Shown: in pieces, positions 8,723 through 16,642 of the stretch
Position numbering within the stretch: position 1 is the first letter of the stretch
How the letters are laid out: every line of letters begins with the position of its first letter
Source of the DNA: JBHICC01 sp046759385
GTDB lineage: Bacteria; Pseudomonadota; Gammaproteobacteria; Acidiferrobacterales; SPGG2
NCBI GenBank assembly: GCA_046759385.1
Contig: JBHICC010000010.1
Span: 1-64,000, forward strand
DNA: 64,000 nt
Reading direction: 5' to 3'
Notes under the pieces: generated by a model
Seen by the model: only the letters and a program-made list of their open reading frames with translations
What the model was told of the DNA's origin: nothing
Database searches by the model: none
Made by a program: the position numbers and the translations under genes

Positions 8723-10129
8723 CTATTGCAGCTCTCTGACGTCCACGAAATGCCCAGTCACAGCAGCGGCGGCAGCCATCGCAGGGCTAACCAGGTGCGT
8801 ACGACCGCCGGGGCCCTGCCGGCCCTCGAAGTTGCGGTTGGACGTAGACGCACAACGCTCACCCGACCCCAGGCGATCGGCGTTCATGCCGAGGCACATC
8901 GAGCAACCGGCTTCGCGCCACTCGAAGCCTGCATCTTTGAATACTCTGTCCAACCCCTCCTTCTCTGCCTGCTGCTTGATCAGTCCGGAACCCGGCACTA
9001 CTAGCGCGAGTTTAATGTTCGACGCTACCTTACGGCCGCGTACTACTGTAGCAGCAGCGCGCAAATCCTCAATGCGCGCGTTCGTGCAAGACCCTATGAA
9101 CACCTTGTCGAGGGGAACGTCAACGATCGCCGTGCCCGGCTGCAGGCTCATGTACTCGAGTGCCCTTATTATCCATGCTCTTTTTATGGAGTTGGCTTCA
9201 CCGTCTGGGTCTGGTACTCGCCCGTCTATCGGCACCACCATCTCCGGTGAAGTCCCCCAGGTAACCTGCGGTTTTATAGTCGTGGCATCTATGCGCACCT
9301 GGTGATCAAACACCGCATCTTCGTCACTCCTGAGGTCAGCCCAAGCCACAACGGCTTGCTCCCAGAGCTTGCCCTTAGGGGCGAAGGGGCGACCACGGAG
9401 GTACTCGATCGTTGTCTCATCAACCGCAATTAGCCCGGCACGCGCACCCCCCTCGATCGACATGTTGCACACCGTCATGCGGCCTTCCATGGATAACGCG
9501 TGGATCGTGTCTCCGCCGAACTCGAATGTATAGCCGGTGCCAGCCGCTGTTCCGATCTCCCCGATGATCGCAAGCACAATATCCTTAGCGGTAATACCGA
9601 GGCCCGGCTCGCCGTTCACACTTATTAGCATGTTGCCGGATTTCTTCTGGATCAGGCATTGTGTGGCCAGCACATGCTCAACTTCAGACGTGCCGATGCC
9701 GAAGGCCAGCGTGCCAAACGCGCCATGGGTGGACGTGTGCGAATCTCCGCAAACCACGGTCATCCCCGGTAAGGTGGCGCCCTGCTCCGGACCGATGACA
9801 TGAACAATCCCCTGGCGCATATCATTCATGTCAAACTCGATAATGCCGAAATCCGCGCAGTTCTTATCTAGCGCTTCGACCTGTACACGTGAGATCGGGT
9901 CATCGATCCCCCGCGTGCGGTCGGTCGTCGGAACATTGTGGTCAGCCACGGCCAGCGCGGCATCGATCCGCCAGGGTTCGCGCCCGGCAAGGCGCAATCC
10001 TTCAAACGCCTGAGCGGAAGTTACCTCGTGCACCAGGTGGCGATCTACATAGAGTAACGTGGTGCCGTCCGACTCGCTTCGCACCACGTGCGCATCCCAG
10101 ATCTTGTCGTATAAGGTCTTGCCTACCAT
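8723..10129 (-). CDS. leuC: 3-isopropylmalate dehydratase large subunit
   Basis: 468 residues from the ATG at 10129 (the frame is open one codon further, to a TTG). This is an aconitase-family [4Fe-4S] enzyme. The cluster cysteines are in FIGSCTNARIED and GCSMCLGMN, and CGDSHTSTHGAFG is the conserved substrate-side motif. It is the first gene of the leuC-leuD-leuB-asd-fimV series. The 170-bp region upstream contains a one-mismatch inverted repeat (10227-10248), but no leucine-rich leader peptide was seen. Confidence 0.97.
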   Translation of the reverse strand: MVGKTLYDKIWDAHVVRSESDGTTLLYVDRHLVHEVTSAQAFEGLRLAGREPWRIDAALAVADHNVPTTDRTRGIDDPISRVQVEALDKNCADFGIIEFDMNDMRQGIVHVIGPEQGATLPGMTVVCGDSHTSTHGAFGTLAFGIGTSEVEHVLATQCLIQKKSGNMLISVNGEPGLGITAKDIVLAIIGEIGTAAGTGYTFEFGGDTIHALSMEGRMTVCNMSIEGGARAGLIAVDETTIEYLRGRPFAPKGKLWEQAVVAWADLRSDEDAVFDHQVRIDATTIKPQVTWGTSPEMVVPIDGRVPDPDGEANSIKRAWIIRALEYMSLQPGTAIVDVPLDKVFIGSCTNARIEDLRAAATVVRGRKVASNIKLALVVPGSGLIKQQAEKEGLDRVFKDAGFEWREAGCSMCLGMNADRLGSGERCASTSNRNFEGRQGPGGRTHLVSPAMAAAAAVTGHFVDVRELQ

Positions 10130-10226
10130 CAATTCGTAGACGTTGTGGTTTTGTCAGTGCTTGCTGCTTAGGGCCACATTCAGTCAGCGTGCTAATCCAC
10201 TATATTCAACTAGACCGTGCAGATTA

Positions 10227-10248
10227 GCTTACCCTACGGGGGGTTAGC
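10227..10248. promoter_or_regulatory. imperfect inverted repeat upstream of leuC
   Basis: GCTTACCC (10227-10234) and GGGTTAGC (10241-10248) pair with one mismatch around a GC-rich 6-nt loop. It lies about 100 bp before leuC and between two divergent genes. It could be an operator or a weak hairpin in the leu leader; there is no T-run. Confidence 0.25.
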
Positions 10249-10385
10249 AAGCACACGGGTACAGTGCGGACCCGCAATTGACGATCAGTAAAAAGTAGTT
10301 CACATTGACGGTCCGCCGCCCGACAAGCCTACGGCATAGCGGCACGACGCGAACAATGATCGGCTCCGCAGCGTACAGAGACGGT

Positions 10386-10817
10386 ATGAATTTTAGGGAG
10401 TTGATACAACACCTGGAGGACCGCATCGGGTATCACCAGATCCCGATCAATCCGGCTGCGACTGGACCCAAAGATTGGTTCGAGGGATGCCCGCTTCACC
10501 ATGAGCTGATGACCGAGGTGATACGGGCGATCTATAAACAAAATGGCTGCCGCAAACTCACCGACCCGGTCGACCGAAAGAAGACGTTCAAAGCGCTATC
10601 GCCGATTCGGCTCAAGGTCCTGCACGCGGCCAACACGGATATTGATGTGTTCCACCTTGTGGAGAATCTCTGCGCCGCCATCGATCAAGTCTTCGCTGAA
10701 GGAGAACAACTCACAGCCGGACGGCGACGCAGGCGGCCTACCGACCAACCCGCCAGCAAGGCTGAGGTCGTCGATCTCGATAACTTCCGCTTTCGCCGAT
10801 TTAGGTCTCTCGCTTGA
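10386..10817 (+). CDS. hypothetical protein
   Basis: 143 residues if started at the ATG at 10386, which follows a weak purine-rich stretch (AGAGACGG); the frame is open upstream to 10305. I do not recognise the family. The protein is predicted soluble: an N-terminal helical region (NFRELIQHLEDRIG), a middle segment with PLHHELMTEVIRAIYKQNG, then a basic tail containing five consecutive arginines and FRFRRFRSL at the end. It stands alone, divergent from leuC, and its last 17 bp overlap the 3' end of the opposing MFS gene. Confidence 0.6.
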   Translation: MNFRELIQHLEDRIGYHQIPINPAATGPKDWFEGCPLHHELMTEVIRAIYKQNGCRKLTDPVDRKKTFKALSPIRLKVLHAANTDIDVFHLVENLCAAIDQVFAEGEQLTAGRRRRRPTDQPASKAEVVDLDNFRFRRFRSLA

Positions 10818-11934
10818 TCGCCACCAAGGCGATCACTAATGCGAGCAGCGCTAGCAAGGAGGCAATCCCAAACGTGCCTTTGGGGCCTAAGCTGGACCAC
10901 GTCATACCGCTGTAGAAACTACCGATCGCGCCGCCGAGCCCAAAGCTCACGCTGCTATAGATTGCTTGCCCACGCACTTGATGATGCCCCGTGAAAAACT
11001 GGTGGATCAGCGCAATTGCCGCGGCGTGGTAGGCACCGAACGTTAATGCGTGCAGCATCTGTGCGAACACCAGCACACCAAGATATTCCGGAAAATGGCC
11101 GATTAGCAGCCATCGTAACGCAGCTACAGCGAAACTAACCCAGAGTATTTGCCGCAGTCCGACGCGCAGCTGAATTTGATGCATCAACAAAAAGACGCCG
11201 ATCTCGCACACCACCCCCAGCGCCCATAGCGCGCCGATAAGAGATTTCGAATACCCAAAGTCTTCAAGATAGATCGAGTAAAAAGTGTAGTAAGGGCCAT
11301 GGCTCGCTTGCATAAGAAAACACGCGGCTAAGAACGCAGCCACCTCAGCCCGAAGGAAGACTTTCAGGAACGATGAGTACTCGGCGCGTGGCTTTCGCAT
11401 GTCTGATTCAGGAATCAGCAAAGTGAAACCCGAGACGAGCAGAAGCAAAGTGAGAAGGCCAGGCAACAGCCACCAAATCGGTACACGATCAAATAGCTGA
11501 CCTAATCCTGTGACCGTGACGATAAACCCGATAGAGCCCCATAGCCGGATGCGCGCATAAGCTTGCGTGCGGCCAGCGAGATGATTGAGCGTGGCCGCTT
11601 CGAGCTGCGGCAGACAGGCATCCCAAAAGATCGCAAAAGCGAGCATGACGGCCGCGAGCCACCAGAACCCCGTGCTGACAAACACGCCGAGAAACGCCAA
11701 CACGCTGCACGCCGCGGCGAACTGCACCAGCCCCATGTAGTTCCCGCGGACATCCGCAAACCAACCCCACACGTTTGGCGCGACGATGCGTGACAGCGCC
11801 AATAGCGCCATGAGCTGCCCGATTTCTGCCGCCGTAAAGTGAATCGACTTAAGATACAAGCCCCAATAGGGAATCAGGGCGCCAACGGTCGCGAAGTAGA
11901 AAAAGTAAAAACCCGAAAGTCGCCAGTAAGGCAT
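10801..11934 (-). CDS. MFS transporter, HcaT / phenylpropionate permease-like
   Basis: 377 residues with about twelve hydrophobic segments. The N-terminus (FYFFYFATVGALIPYWGLYLKS) and the GLG-LMAL-ALSRI pattern match the MFS_1-like / PPP family that includes E. coli HcaT and LacY-like permeases. Substrate is not predictable. It has no obvious pathway partner: aroC upstream is likely a separate unit separated by about 120 bp. Confidence 0.8.
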   Translation of the reverse strand: MPYWRLSGFYFFYFATVGALIPYWGLYLKSIHFTAAEIGQLMALLALSRIVAPNVWGWFADVRGNYMGLVQFAAACSVLAFLGVFVSTGFWWLAAVMLAFAIFWDACLPQLEAATLNHLAGRTQAYARIRLWGSIGFIVTVTGLGQLFDRVPIWWLLPGLLTLLLLVSGFTLLIPESDMRKPRAEYSSFLKVFLRAEVAAFLAACFLMQASHGPYYTFYSIYLEDFGYSKSLIGALWALGVVCEIGVFLLMHQIQLRVGLRQILWVSFAVAALRWLLIGHFPEYLGVLVFAQMLHALTFGAYHAAAIALIHQFFTGHHQVRGQAIYSSVSFGLGGAIGSFYSGMTWSSLGPKGTFGIASLLALLALVIALVAIKRET

Positions 11935-12056
11935 TAATTCAGGTACAACAATTTAGACCCAAGGTCTACGCGAGAGGATTTAGGGAATAAGACAAGCTCA
12001 CGATGAAGGAGCGCACTAGCAGACACGAAAGTTTACTGCTCCCAGAATCTGAATTT

Positions 12057-13178
12057 TTATTCGTTTGGATCTTTGTCGTCTTCCGAGCTCGCTGGTATAA
12101 CTGGTGTCGTCCGCTCTACATCCATATTCTGCGCGCGATTGCGCAAAGCGTGATCCATGAGCACGATCGCAAGCATCGCTTCGGCAATCGGTGTCGCCCG
12201 AACGCCAACGCACGGATCGTGGCGACCTGTTGTGGTAACTTCAACTGGTTCACCACGTACGTTCACTGTGCGCCCGGGCACGCGTATGCTGGAAGTCGGC
12301 TTAAGCGCCATGCTGATGACGATGTCTTGGCCGGTGGATATGCCGCCAAGAATCCCACCGGCGTTATTGCTTAAGAACCCCTTCGGCGTAATCTCGTCCC
12401 TATGTTCGGTGCCTTTCTGCTCAACCGATTTGAAGCCCGCGCCGATCTCCACGCCCTTGACCGCATTGATGCTCATCAGTGCCTGCGCAAGGTCGGCGTC
12501 TAGCCTGTTAAATATGGGCTCGCCGAGCCCAACCGGGACATTACTTGCCAGCACCGTGATGCGGGCACCAATCGAGTCGCCCTCCTTACGCAGCCGGTCG
12601 ATCAACGTTTCCATCTCCGATACCTTGGTTGCGTCGGGTGAGAAGAAGGGATTTCGCTCCACTTCATCCCAATCGAAGTGTTCCGGCTTAATTCCCCCAA
12701 GCTGCGCCAGATACCCGCGCACTTGAACTCCGTAATGTGTACGCAGATATTTCTTTGCGATCGCGCCGGCTGCTACACGTATCGTTGTTTCACGCGCGGA
12801 AGACCGACCACCGCCGCGGTAGTCGCGCACGCCGTACTTCTGCTGATAGGTGTAATCGGCATGGCCGGGGCGAAACCGGTCCATGATTTTCGAGTAATCG
12901 CGCGGTCGCGCGTCAGTGTTTTGAATCAATAAGCCAATCGGCGTCCCTGTTGTGTGCCCTTCGAACAGACCCGAGAGGATGGCTACCGTGTCCTCCTCTT
13001 GACGTTGCGTCGTATAGCGTGACTTGCCGGGCTTGCGACGATCGAGGTCTTTCTGCAGATCGGCTTCGGACAACTCGAGACCAGGTGGGCAACCGTCAAC
13101 AACACCGCCGAACGCTTGGCCATGACTCTCGCCAAACGTCGTGACTGTGAAAAGCTTGCCAAAGGTGTTTCCAGACAT
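12057..13178 (-). CDS. aroC: chorismate synthase
   Basis: 373 residues from the ATG at 13178, which gives the canonical start MSGNTFGKLFTVTTFGESHG. The open frame extends 103 codons further upstream but that segment is not AroC-like. The enzyme converts EPSP to chorismate using reduced FMN. Conserved segments include GVVDGCPPGLELSE, YRGGGRSSARETTIRVAAGAIAK (read as two adjoining motifs), SNNAGGILGGISTGQDI and RHDPCVGVRATPIAEAM. The C-terminus carries an acidic extension of about 20 residues. Confidence 0.96.
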   Translation of the reverse strand: MSGNTFGKLFTVTTFGESHGQAFGGVVDGCPPGLELSEADLQKDLDRRKPGKSRYTTQRQEEDTVAILSGLFEGHTTGTPIGLLIQNTDARPRDYSKIMDRFRPGHADYTYQQKYGVRDYRGGGRSSARETTIRVAAGAIAKKYLRTHYGVQVRGYLAQLGGIKPEHFDWDEVERNPFFSPDATKVSEMETLIDRLRKEGDSIGARITVLASNVPVGLGEPIFNRLDADLAQALMSINAVKGVEIGAGFKSVEQKGTEHRDEITPKGFLSNNAGGILGGISTGQDIVISMALKPTSSIRVPGRTVNVRGEPVEVTTTGRHDPCVGVRATPIAEAMLAIVLMDHALRNRAQNMDVERTTPVIPASSEDDKDPNE

Positions 13179-13390
13179 GCGGTGATCGTAGCCGAAGAGA
13201 TGTCCGTACTCAAAGGGCAATGAGTACAGGATGCGACCCAACCTATCGCACCCATGGTTTATACTTGAAAGAACCGCGAAAACGACGTTACGGCGACATC
13301 GAGCCGCAAACAGCACACGGCACGCGGTAACGTAATCCGCGGCAACAGACGCCCCGCAAAAACGCCTACGGCCGGAGACATGGCATTCAT

Positions 13391-14338
13391 ATGCTGGGAA
13401 ACTTTTCGATTCGGCTCGAAAACCTTCTGAAGGCGACGTTGCTCTCGGTAGCGCTCGTCGCTGCCGCGGTCCACCCGGCTGCCGCACTCGCTGACAGTAC
13501 GCCCGCTAGCGTCCCCAGCCGTAACCAGGCGTCCGTCAAGTTTTCCAAAGGCTTACTCTGGAAAATCGAAACTGCCGGCCGCGCGCCAAGCTACCTCTTC
13601 GGAACCATTCACTCGGCAGACCCACGTATCACTACCCTGCCCGACGTAGTTCGGTCAAGGTTCGATCGGGCCTCCAGCTTCACGATGGAGATGCTCATCA
13701 GCGGTACTGGAATTGCCACCATGGCTGAGGCCATGTTTTTCGAAGGCAGGCAGACTCTGCGGGCGGTTATCGGCGATGAATTATATAGCCAGGCGAAACA
13801 AGCGCTGGTGGACCATGGTCTACCGACGCGCGACCTGAACAAGAAGAAACCCTGGGTAGTAATAATGTTATTAAGCATTCCTCAAGCAGAAGCCGGGCTC
13901 CCGTTAGATATGTTGCTACAGCTTGAGGCGACGGTGCAGGGAAAACCTACCTACGGACTCGAGTCTATGGCCGAACAAATCGCGGTTTTCGACGGGATGC
14001 CACTGGACGATCAGATCGCGTTGCTTAGGGATACTATGCAGATGCGCGTAGAGGTCAGGCGCCAATTCGAGGAGCTGCTGCAGGCCTACCGCGATCGCGA
14101 CCTACATGCCCTTATTGAGCTCGTTTACGGCTACAAAAGCGCAGCTACCGCGGAGGCTTATGAAAGCATGCTTGAGCGCCTGCTCACCCGGCGTAACCTG
14201 GTGATGGTCAAGCGAATGGCACCTCGACTCAACGAGGGCAATGCTTTCATCGCCGTCGGTGCGGCTCATCTTCCCGGGGAAAGCGGCCTGCTAAATCTGC
14301 TAGAGCGGGCCGGTTATCGCCTCTCCCCACTTTATTAG
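13391..14338 (+). CDS. TraB/GumN family protein
   Basis: 315 residues with an N-terminal signal peptide (hydrophobic run LLSVALVAAAVHPAAALA). The mature part shows the hallmark motifs of the TraB/GumN superfamily: YLFGTIHSAD near the start, a middle GLESMAEQIAVFDGM segment, and VGAAHLPGESGLLNLLERAGY near the C-terminus. Members are thought to be metalloprotease-like (Tiki-related) and act in the periplasm when exported. It is divergent from aroC with a 212-bp gap. No partner gene indicates its substrate. Confidence 0.85.
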   Translation: MLGNFSIRLENLLKATLLSVALVAAAVHPAAALADSTPASVPSRNQASVKFSKGLLWKIETAGRAPSYLFGTIHSADPRITTLPDVVRSRFDRASSFTMEMLISGTGIATMAEAMFFEGRQTLRAVIGDELYSQAKQALVDHGLPTRDLNKKKPWVVIMLLSIPQAEAGLPLDMLLQLEATVQGKPTYGLESMAEQIAVFDGMPLDDQIALLRDTMQMRVEVRRQFEELLQAYRDRDLHALIELVYGYKSAATAEAYESMLERLLTRRNLVMVKRMAPRLNEGNAFIAVGAAHLPGESGLLNLLERAGYRLSPLY

Positions 14339-14360
14339 TATCAGTCATACCTCAGCAGGC

Positions 14361-15500
14361 GTGCCCGCCTCGCACTTGTCCCGGGCGGCACACACGATTA
14401 TCCTGCCTCGCGCTCGGAACGACCTCAGACGGTGGCCCGCGATTCCAGGCGATAAGAAAAAACCGAAGCTAGTGGGGAGCAGACACGGGCGTCGTGCTTG
14501 GACCTCATGGTCCAATCGCAAGCTACTCGACACTCGCATCTGCGACCTAAAGTTGAGCATCGCAGACACCGAGCTCAACGACCGCATCGATCAGCTTTAC
14601 CAGGAGCTGCGCGAGCGCGGTTTCTCTTTCAAGCCGCACTTTTGGCTATCAGACGACTGGTTTTGTCCCGATGGCGTCCCCGGTATCGCCATACCGTTTT
14701 TCCTCGCGCACCCTCGCCTAAAGGCAATCGAGCATGAAAAGATGCTCGAAGTCGAAGGGGGCACGCAACAGTGGTGTATGAAGCTCCTGCGCCACGAGAC
14801 CGGCCACGCCATCACTAACGCCTATCATGTGCATCGCCGACAGGGCTGGCGGCAGCTGTTTGGAAGAGGCTCGCTTCGATATCCTGATACGTATTTGCCG
14901 CGCCCTTACAGCAAACGGTTCGTCATTCATCTGGACAACTGGTACGCGCAGAGTCACCCACACGAAGACTGGGCAGAAACGTTTGCAGTATGGCTGACGC
15001 CCAACTCGGACTGGCGAACACGCTACTGCGGTTGGCCGGCCCTGAAAAAGCTCGAGTATGTTGATGCGCTGACGAAAGAAATAAGGTCGCAACACCCGAA
15101 GACCTCGACACGACGCCAAGAGTATCCGGTTAGTAAAATCAGCATAACATTGCGTGAGTACTACCAACAAAAGCAAGCGCGCTACGGTACCAACTCGCCG
15201 CAGTTCTATGATCGGGACTTACGCCGACTGTTCTCCAATCGAGATGAACACAAGGGCAATGAGAGTGCATCACGCTACATCCGGCGCGCGCGAATGGACG
15301 TGATCAAAGTCGTTTCACAGTGGACAGGAGAATACAATTATAGGATCAGCGAAGTATTAAAAGACATGAACCGGCGCTGCGATGAGCTAGGGCTGCGTGT
15401 GGTTCGGGATGACGAAGAAATGAAACTGCAGATCGTAACCTTTGTCACGGCAGTCGTGATGCGTAAGTTACATAGCGGAGGTTTTCACGTCACGCTATGA
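14361..15500 (+). CDS. putative zinc metallopeptidase (Peptidase_Mx / PF15887-like)
   Basis: Up to 379 residues. The key motif is LLRHETGHAI, giving an HExxH zinc site (His145, Glu146, His149 from this start), followed by HPHEDWAETFAVWLTP with a likely third ligand and Glu206. The segment PDGVPGIAIPFFLAHPRL and the Trp-rich GWPALKKLEYVD are typical of the uncharacterised zinc-binding metallopeptidase family. The start is uncertain: GTG 14361 gives a basic N-terminus of unknown value, while GTG 14472 lies just before the conserved region. The stop overlaps the next start as ATGA, so it is translationally coupled to the ATP-grasp gene. Confidence 0.82.
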   Translation: MPASHLSRAAHTIILPRARNDLRRWPAIPGDKKKPKLVGSRHGRRAWTSWSNRKLLDTRICDLKLSIADTELNDRIDQLYQELRERGFSFKPHFWLSDDWFCPDGVPGIAIPFFLAHPRLKAIEHEKMLEVEGGTQQWCMKLLRHETGHAITNAYHVHRRQGWRQLFGRGSLRYPDTYLPRPYSKRFVIHLDNWYAQSHPHEDWAETFAVWLTPNSDWRTRYCGWPALKKLEYVDALTKEIRSQHPKTSTRRQEYPVSKISITLREYYQQKQARYGTNSPQFYDRDLRRLFSNRDEHKGNESASRYIRRARMDVIKVVSQWTGEYNYRISEVLKDMNRRCDELGLRVVRDDEEMKLQIVTFVTAVVMRKLHSGGFHVTL

Positions 15501-16519
15501 GAAAGCTGCGCGTCATGATGCTGGTCCATCCCACGCTCGTACCACCCGACGATCTGGCGGACGAAGACGACCCGCGCATGGAGCAGTACCAGACTGAGTA
15601 TGACGTTAAGGAAGCTCTCACTAGTCAAGACCATTCTGTCAAAGTTATCGGCGTCTACGACAATCTCGCTCCCGTTCGCGGCATGATCGAGGAATGGAAG
15701 CCACACATTGCATTTAACCTGCTTGAGGATTTCGCCGGTCAAGGGGACTTGGATCACTATGTCGTGAGCTATCTGGAAATGATGAAGCTGCCCTATACGG
15801 GTTGCAATCCACGGGGACTCTTGCTTGCGAGAGACAAGGCGCTATCAAAGAAACTGCTCACCTACCATCGCATCGCCGTTCCTAACTTCGCTGTGTTTCC
15901 GATCGGAAGGAAAATCCGTGTATCGCGACGTTTGCAGTACCCTATGATCGTAAAGTCCCTCACGGAGGAAGGATCGGTCGGAATTGCTCAGGCCTCATAT
16001 GTCGAAAACGAAGACCAACTGCGGGAGCGAGTCGACCTAATTCACACAAAGACGAGCAGTGACGCCATTGCTGAGCAGTACATCCATGGGCGTGAGCTGT
16101 ACGTGACGGTCGTGGGTAACGCCAAACTCGACGTGTATCCGATGCGGGAGCTTGTGTTTGACAACGTAGAGGCGGGCCTACCGCGCGTGGCTACATATAG
16201 AGTGAAGTGGGACTACGAGTATCGCGAACGCTGGGGTATTGACTATCAGTTCGCAAGAAATCTCCCGGCCGGTCTAGCGGATCGTATCCACAAGCTTTGC
16301 AAACGCGCTTATCGCATCCTGGAACTAAGCGGCTATGCACGTTTCGATTTGCGCTTAAGCTCGGAGGGTCGTGTTTACGTCTTGGAAGCCAATCCCAATC
16401 CCGCTATCGCCCACAACGAAGACTCTGCTCTCGCTGCTGAAAAGGCAGGAATTGATTATTCACGATTCATACAACGCATTGTCAATCTGGGACTGACCGC
16501 AAAGCGGCCCGTCAGTTGA
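15497..16519 (+). CDS. ATP-grasp ligase, D-Ala-D-Ala ligase-related
   Basis: 340 residues. It has the ATP-grasp layout: an N-terminal domain (LRVMMLVHPTLVPP), a Gly-rich loop KSLTEEGSVGIAQA, IAEQYIHGRELYVTV and the metal-binding segment VLEANPNPAIAHNEDSA near the C-terminus. These enzymes form amide bonds through acyl phosphates. It differs from Ddl in the N-terminal region and in an insertion (YRVKWDYEYRERWGIDYQ). Overlap of 4 nt with the upstream metallopeptidase suggests one functional unit. Substrate unknown; peptide ligation or modification is an inference. Confidence 0.85.
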   Translation: MRKLRVMMLVHPTLVPPDDLADEDDPRMEQYQTEYDVKEALTSQDHSVKVIGVYDNLAPVRGMIEEWKPHIAFNLLEDFAGQGDLDHYVVSYLEMMKLPYTGCNPRGLLLARDKALSKKLLTYHRIAVPNFAVFPIGRKIRVSRRLQYPMIVKSLTEEGSVGIAQASYVENEDQLRERVDLIHTKTSSDAIAEQYIHGRELYVTVVGNAKLDVYPMRELVFDNVEAGLPRVATYRVKWDYEYRERWGIDYQFARNLPAGLADRIHKLCKRAYRILELSGYARFDLRLSSEGRVYVLEANPNPAIAHNEDSALAAEKAGIDYSRFIQRIVNLGLTAKRPVS

Positions 16520-16642
16520 GCCGGTCCCACTACCGCGGCTATGCGATTCACGCAATTGAAGCGTATGCTGTGATGATATACAGCCGTTTGCGTGGCGATT
16601 CGGATAAACGACCTCGCCCTCGAGGCGAGAAGCAAGAGCGGC

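Noticed and set aside
10133..10385. Leucine attenuator peptide upstream of leuC
   Set aside because: No short frame with a run of leucine codons and no terminator/antiterminator pair was found; only an imperfect inverted repeat.
12057..13487. Chorismate synthase with a 103-residue N-terminal extension
   Set aside because: The extension shows no AroC or targeting character, and the ATG at 13178 gives the canonical start; the extra open frame is chance.
16520..16642. Possible cobalamin or SAM riboswitch before metH
   Set aside because: The gap is only about 120 bp and no conserved B12-box or SAM-aptamer element could be seen.
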